A DNA stretch of 5,952 bases from Promethearchaeia archaeon (lineage in GTDB: Archaea; Asgardarchaeota; Lokiarchaeia; Sigyniarchaeales; SOKP01): positions 1 to 5,952 of the forward strand of contig JAHQWX010000129.1 of assembly GCA_029856375.1 (NCBI GenBank). The letters are read 5' to 3'. The translations under genes were made by a program, and so were the position numbers. Shown piece after piece: positions 5,525-5,952 of the stretch. Within the stretch, counting starts at the first letter, position 1. Each line of letters starts with the position of its first letter. The notes under the pieces are model-generated. The model was not told the DNA's origin. It saw only the letters and a program-made list of their open reading frames with translations, and did no database searches.

Positions 5525-5824
5525 TTGGTTTTAGAAATATTAGACATCATGAAAAAAAAAGGATTCAAAGACACGATCCAAATTCTATCGAAGCGGAAGG
5601 AATATAAGATGAACAAACATAGTTTTTACAAGGAGTTAAACAAATTTTCTTACTATAATTCCTTCCTACGAATAAAAGACTTTATGCTAGAGCGTGAAAT
5701 TATCTCGATTCAAAAAGGGAAAAACAACAAATTGGAGATTTGTTTAACCGAGAAAGGTAGAGTTATCCTAAAAAAAATCGAAGAATTAAACCAAATATTC
5801 CTTAAGGGAAATGGCATAGTATAG
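5525..5824 (+). CDS. Small winged-helix DNA-binding protein (putative transcription regulator)
   Basis: This 99-residue protein is predicted to be one winged-helix domain. An N-terminal helix carries KKKGFKDTIQILSK (10-23); helix-turn-helix elements follow at about 30-60, with FYKELNKFSYYNSFLRIKDF (34-53) ending in a likely recognition helix and LEREIISI leading into the wing; the wing strand and hallmark LTEKG are at 74-78, then a terminal helix ILKKIEELNQIF (81-92) probably used for dimerisation. The layout recalls archaeal single-domain regulators of the MarR/PadR/ArsR type. It is strongly basic overall. There is no ligand domain, so any signal would be sensed through the helices or not at all. 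It starts at TTG with a good SD. The near-palindrome upstream could be its own operator. The regulon is unknown; the nitrilase and MBL genes are the nearest candidates. Confidence 0.75.
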   Translation: MVLEILDIMKKKGFKDTIQILSKRKEYKMNKHSFYKELNKFSYYNSFLRIKDFMLEREIISIQKGKNNKLEICLTEKGRVILKKIEELNQIFLKGNGIV

Positions 5825-5831
5825 TCAAATA

Positions 5832-5852
5832 TTTTTTAATTTTTTTCTTTTT
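5832..5852 (+). terminator. T-rich terminator after the winged-helix gene
   Basis: Three T runs (5832-5837, 5840-5846, 5848-5852) begin seven bases after the TAG stop, with no stem-loop. This fits archaeal intrinsic termination. The last run merges with the TATA-like element of the next gene, so terminator and promoter share a 57-bp gap. Confidence 0.55.
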
Positions 5853-5858
5853 AAACTA
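5847..5858 (+). promoter_or_regulatory. Possible TATA box for the MBL-fold gene
   Basis: CTTTTTAAACTA is centred about 29 bp ahead of the ATG at 5882. Transcription would start within a few bases of the ATG, giving a leaderless message. No SD precedes the ATG, which agrees. Confidence 0.35.
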
Positions 5859-5881
5859 TCTTAAATTGTACACTATCAATC

Positions 5882-5952
5882 ATGTTTCTAAAAAAGTTAA
5901 TCGTAGGCGCACTCGGTACTAATTGTTATGTATTTGGTTCCGAAAGCGCTAA
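5882..5952 (+). CDS. MBL-fold metallo-hydrolase, N-terminus only (runs off the window)
   Basis: Only 23 codons and two bases are present. They read MFLKKLIVGALGTNCYVFGS and onward, the typical first strand and LGTNCYVF turn of hydroxyacylglutathione-hydrolase (glyoxalase II)-like metallo-beta-lactamase-fold proteins. The zinc-binding HxHxDH motif would lie just beyond the window, so activity cannot be judged. The start is the first ATG after the preceding terminator and matches the usual N-terminus of the family, which begins right at this strand. Substrate is open: such proteins include thioester hydrolases, and the short segment cannot separate them. Confidence 0.75.
   Translation, partial: MFLKKLIVGALGTNCYVFGSESA

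Overview
The window looks like a piece of a low-GC, AT-rich archaeal chromosome, probably from an anaerobe. The reasons are: TATA-box-like elements about 25-30 bp ahead of likely transcription starts, several genes with little or no leader and no Shine-Dalgarno (SD) sequence, T-tract terminators without stem-loops, and a corrinoid/methyltransferase gene pair typical of anaerobic one-carbon metabolism. An uncultured lineage such as an Asgard or similar archaeon would fit, but the sequence alone does not fix the taxon.

Layout. Positions 1-1481 (minus strand) hold a tightly coupled operon: a B12-binding corrinoid protein (828-1481), then a URO-D-fold methyltransferase-like gene (826 to beyond position 1, 3' end missing). 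A 193-bp divergent promoter region (1482-1674) separates it from a plus-strand pair: a MoxR-type AAA+ ATPase (1675-2538) and a CoxE-like VWA-domain protein (2573-3802). An OsmC-family protein follows on the plus strand (3951-4451), then a convergent nitrilase-superfamily amidohydrolase on the minus strand (4486-5253). After a 271-bp intergenic region with an 18-bp near-palindrome come a small winged-helix DNA-binding protein (5525-5824, TTG start) and the first 23 codons of a metallo-beta-lactamase-fold hydrolase (5882 onward).

How the genes may work together. The corrinoid protein and URO-D-like protein should form a methyl-transfer pair: one carries a methyl group on cobalt, the other loads or unloads it. 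The substrate is not evident. Both depart from the best-known methanogen enzymes at key motifs (SxL replaced by GCY; the Zn-binding HxC apparently replaced by SxS). The MoxR ATPase and VWA protein are a standard chaperone pair of the RavA-ViaA, CoxDE and NorQD type, which remodel or activate partner enzymes, often metal-dependent ones. Their head-to-head placement with the corrinoid operon makes that operon a candidate client, but this is inference from position. The OsmC, nitrilase, winged-helix and MBL genes look like independent single-gene units. I see no CRISPR array, RNA gene, insertion sequence or defence system.
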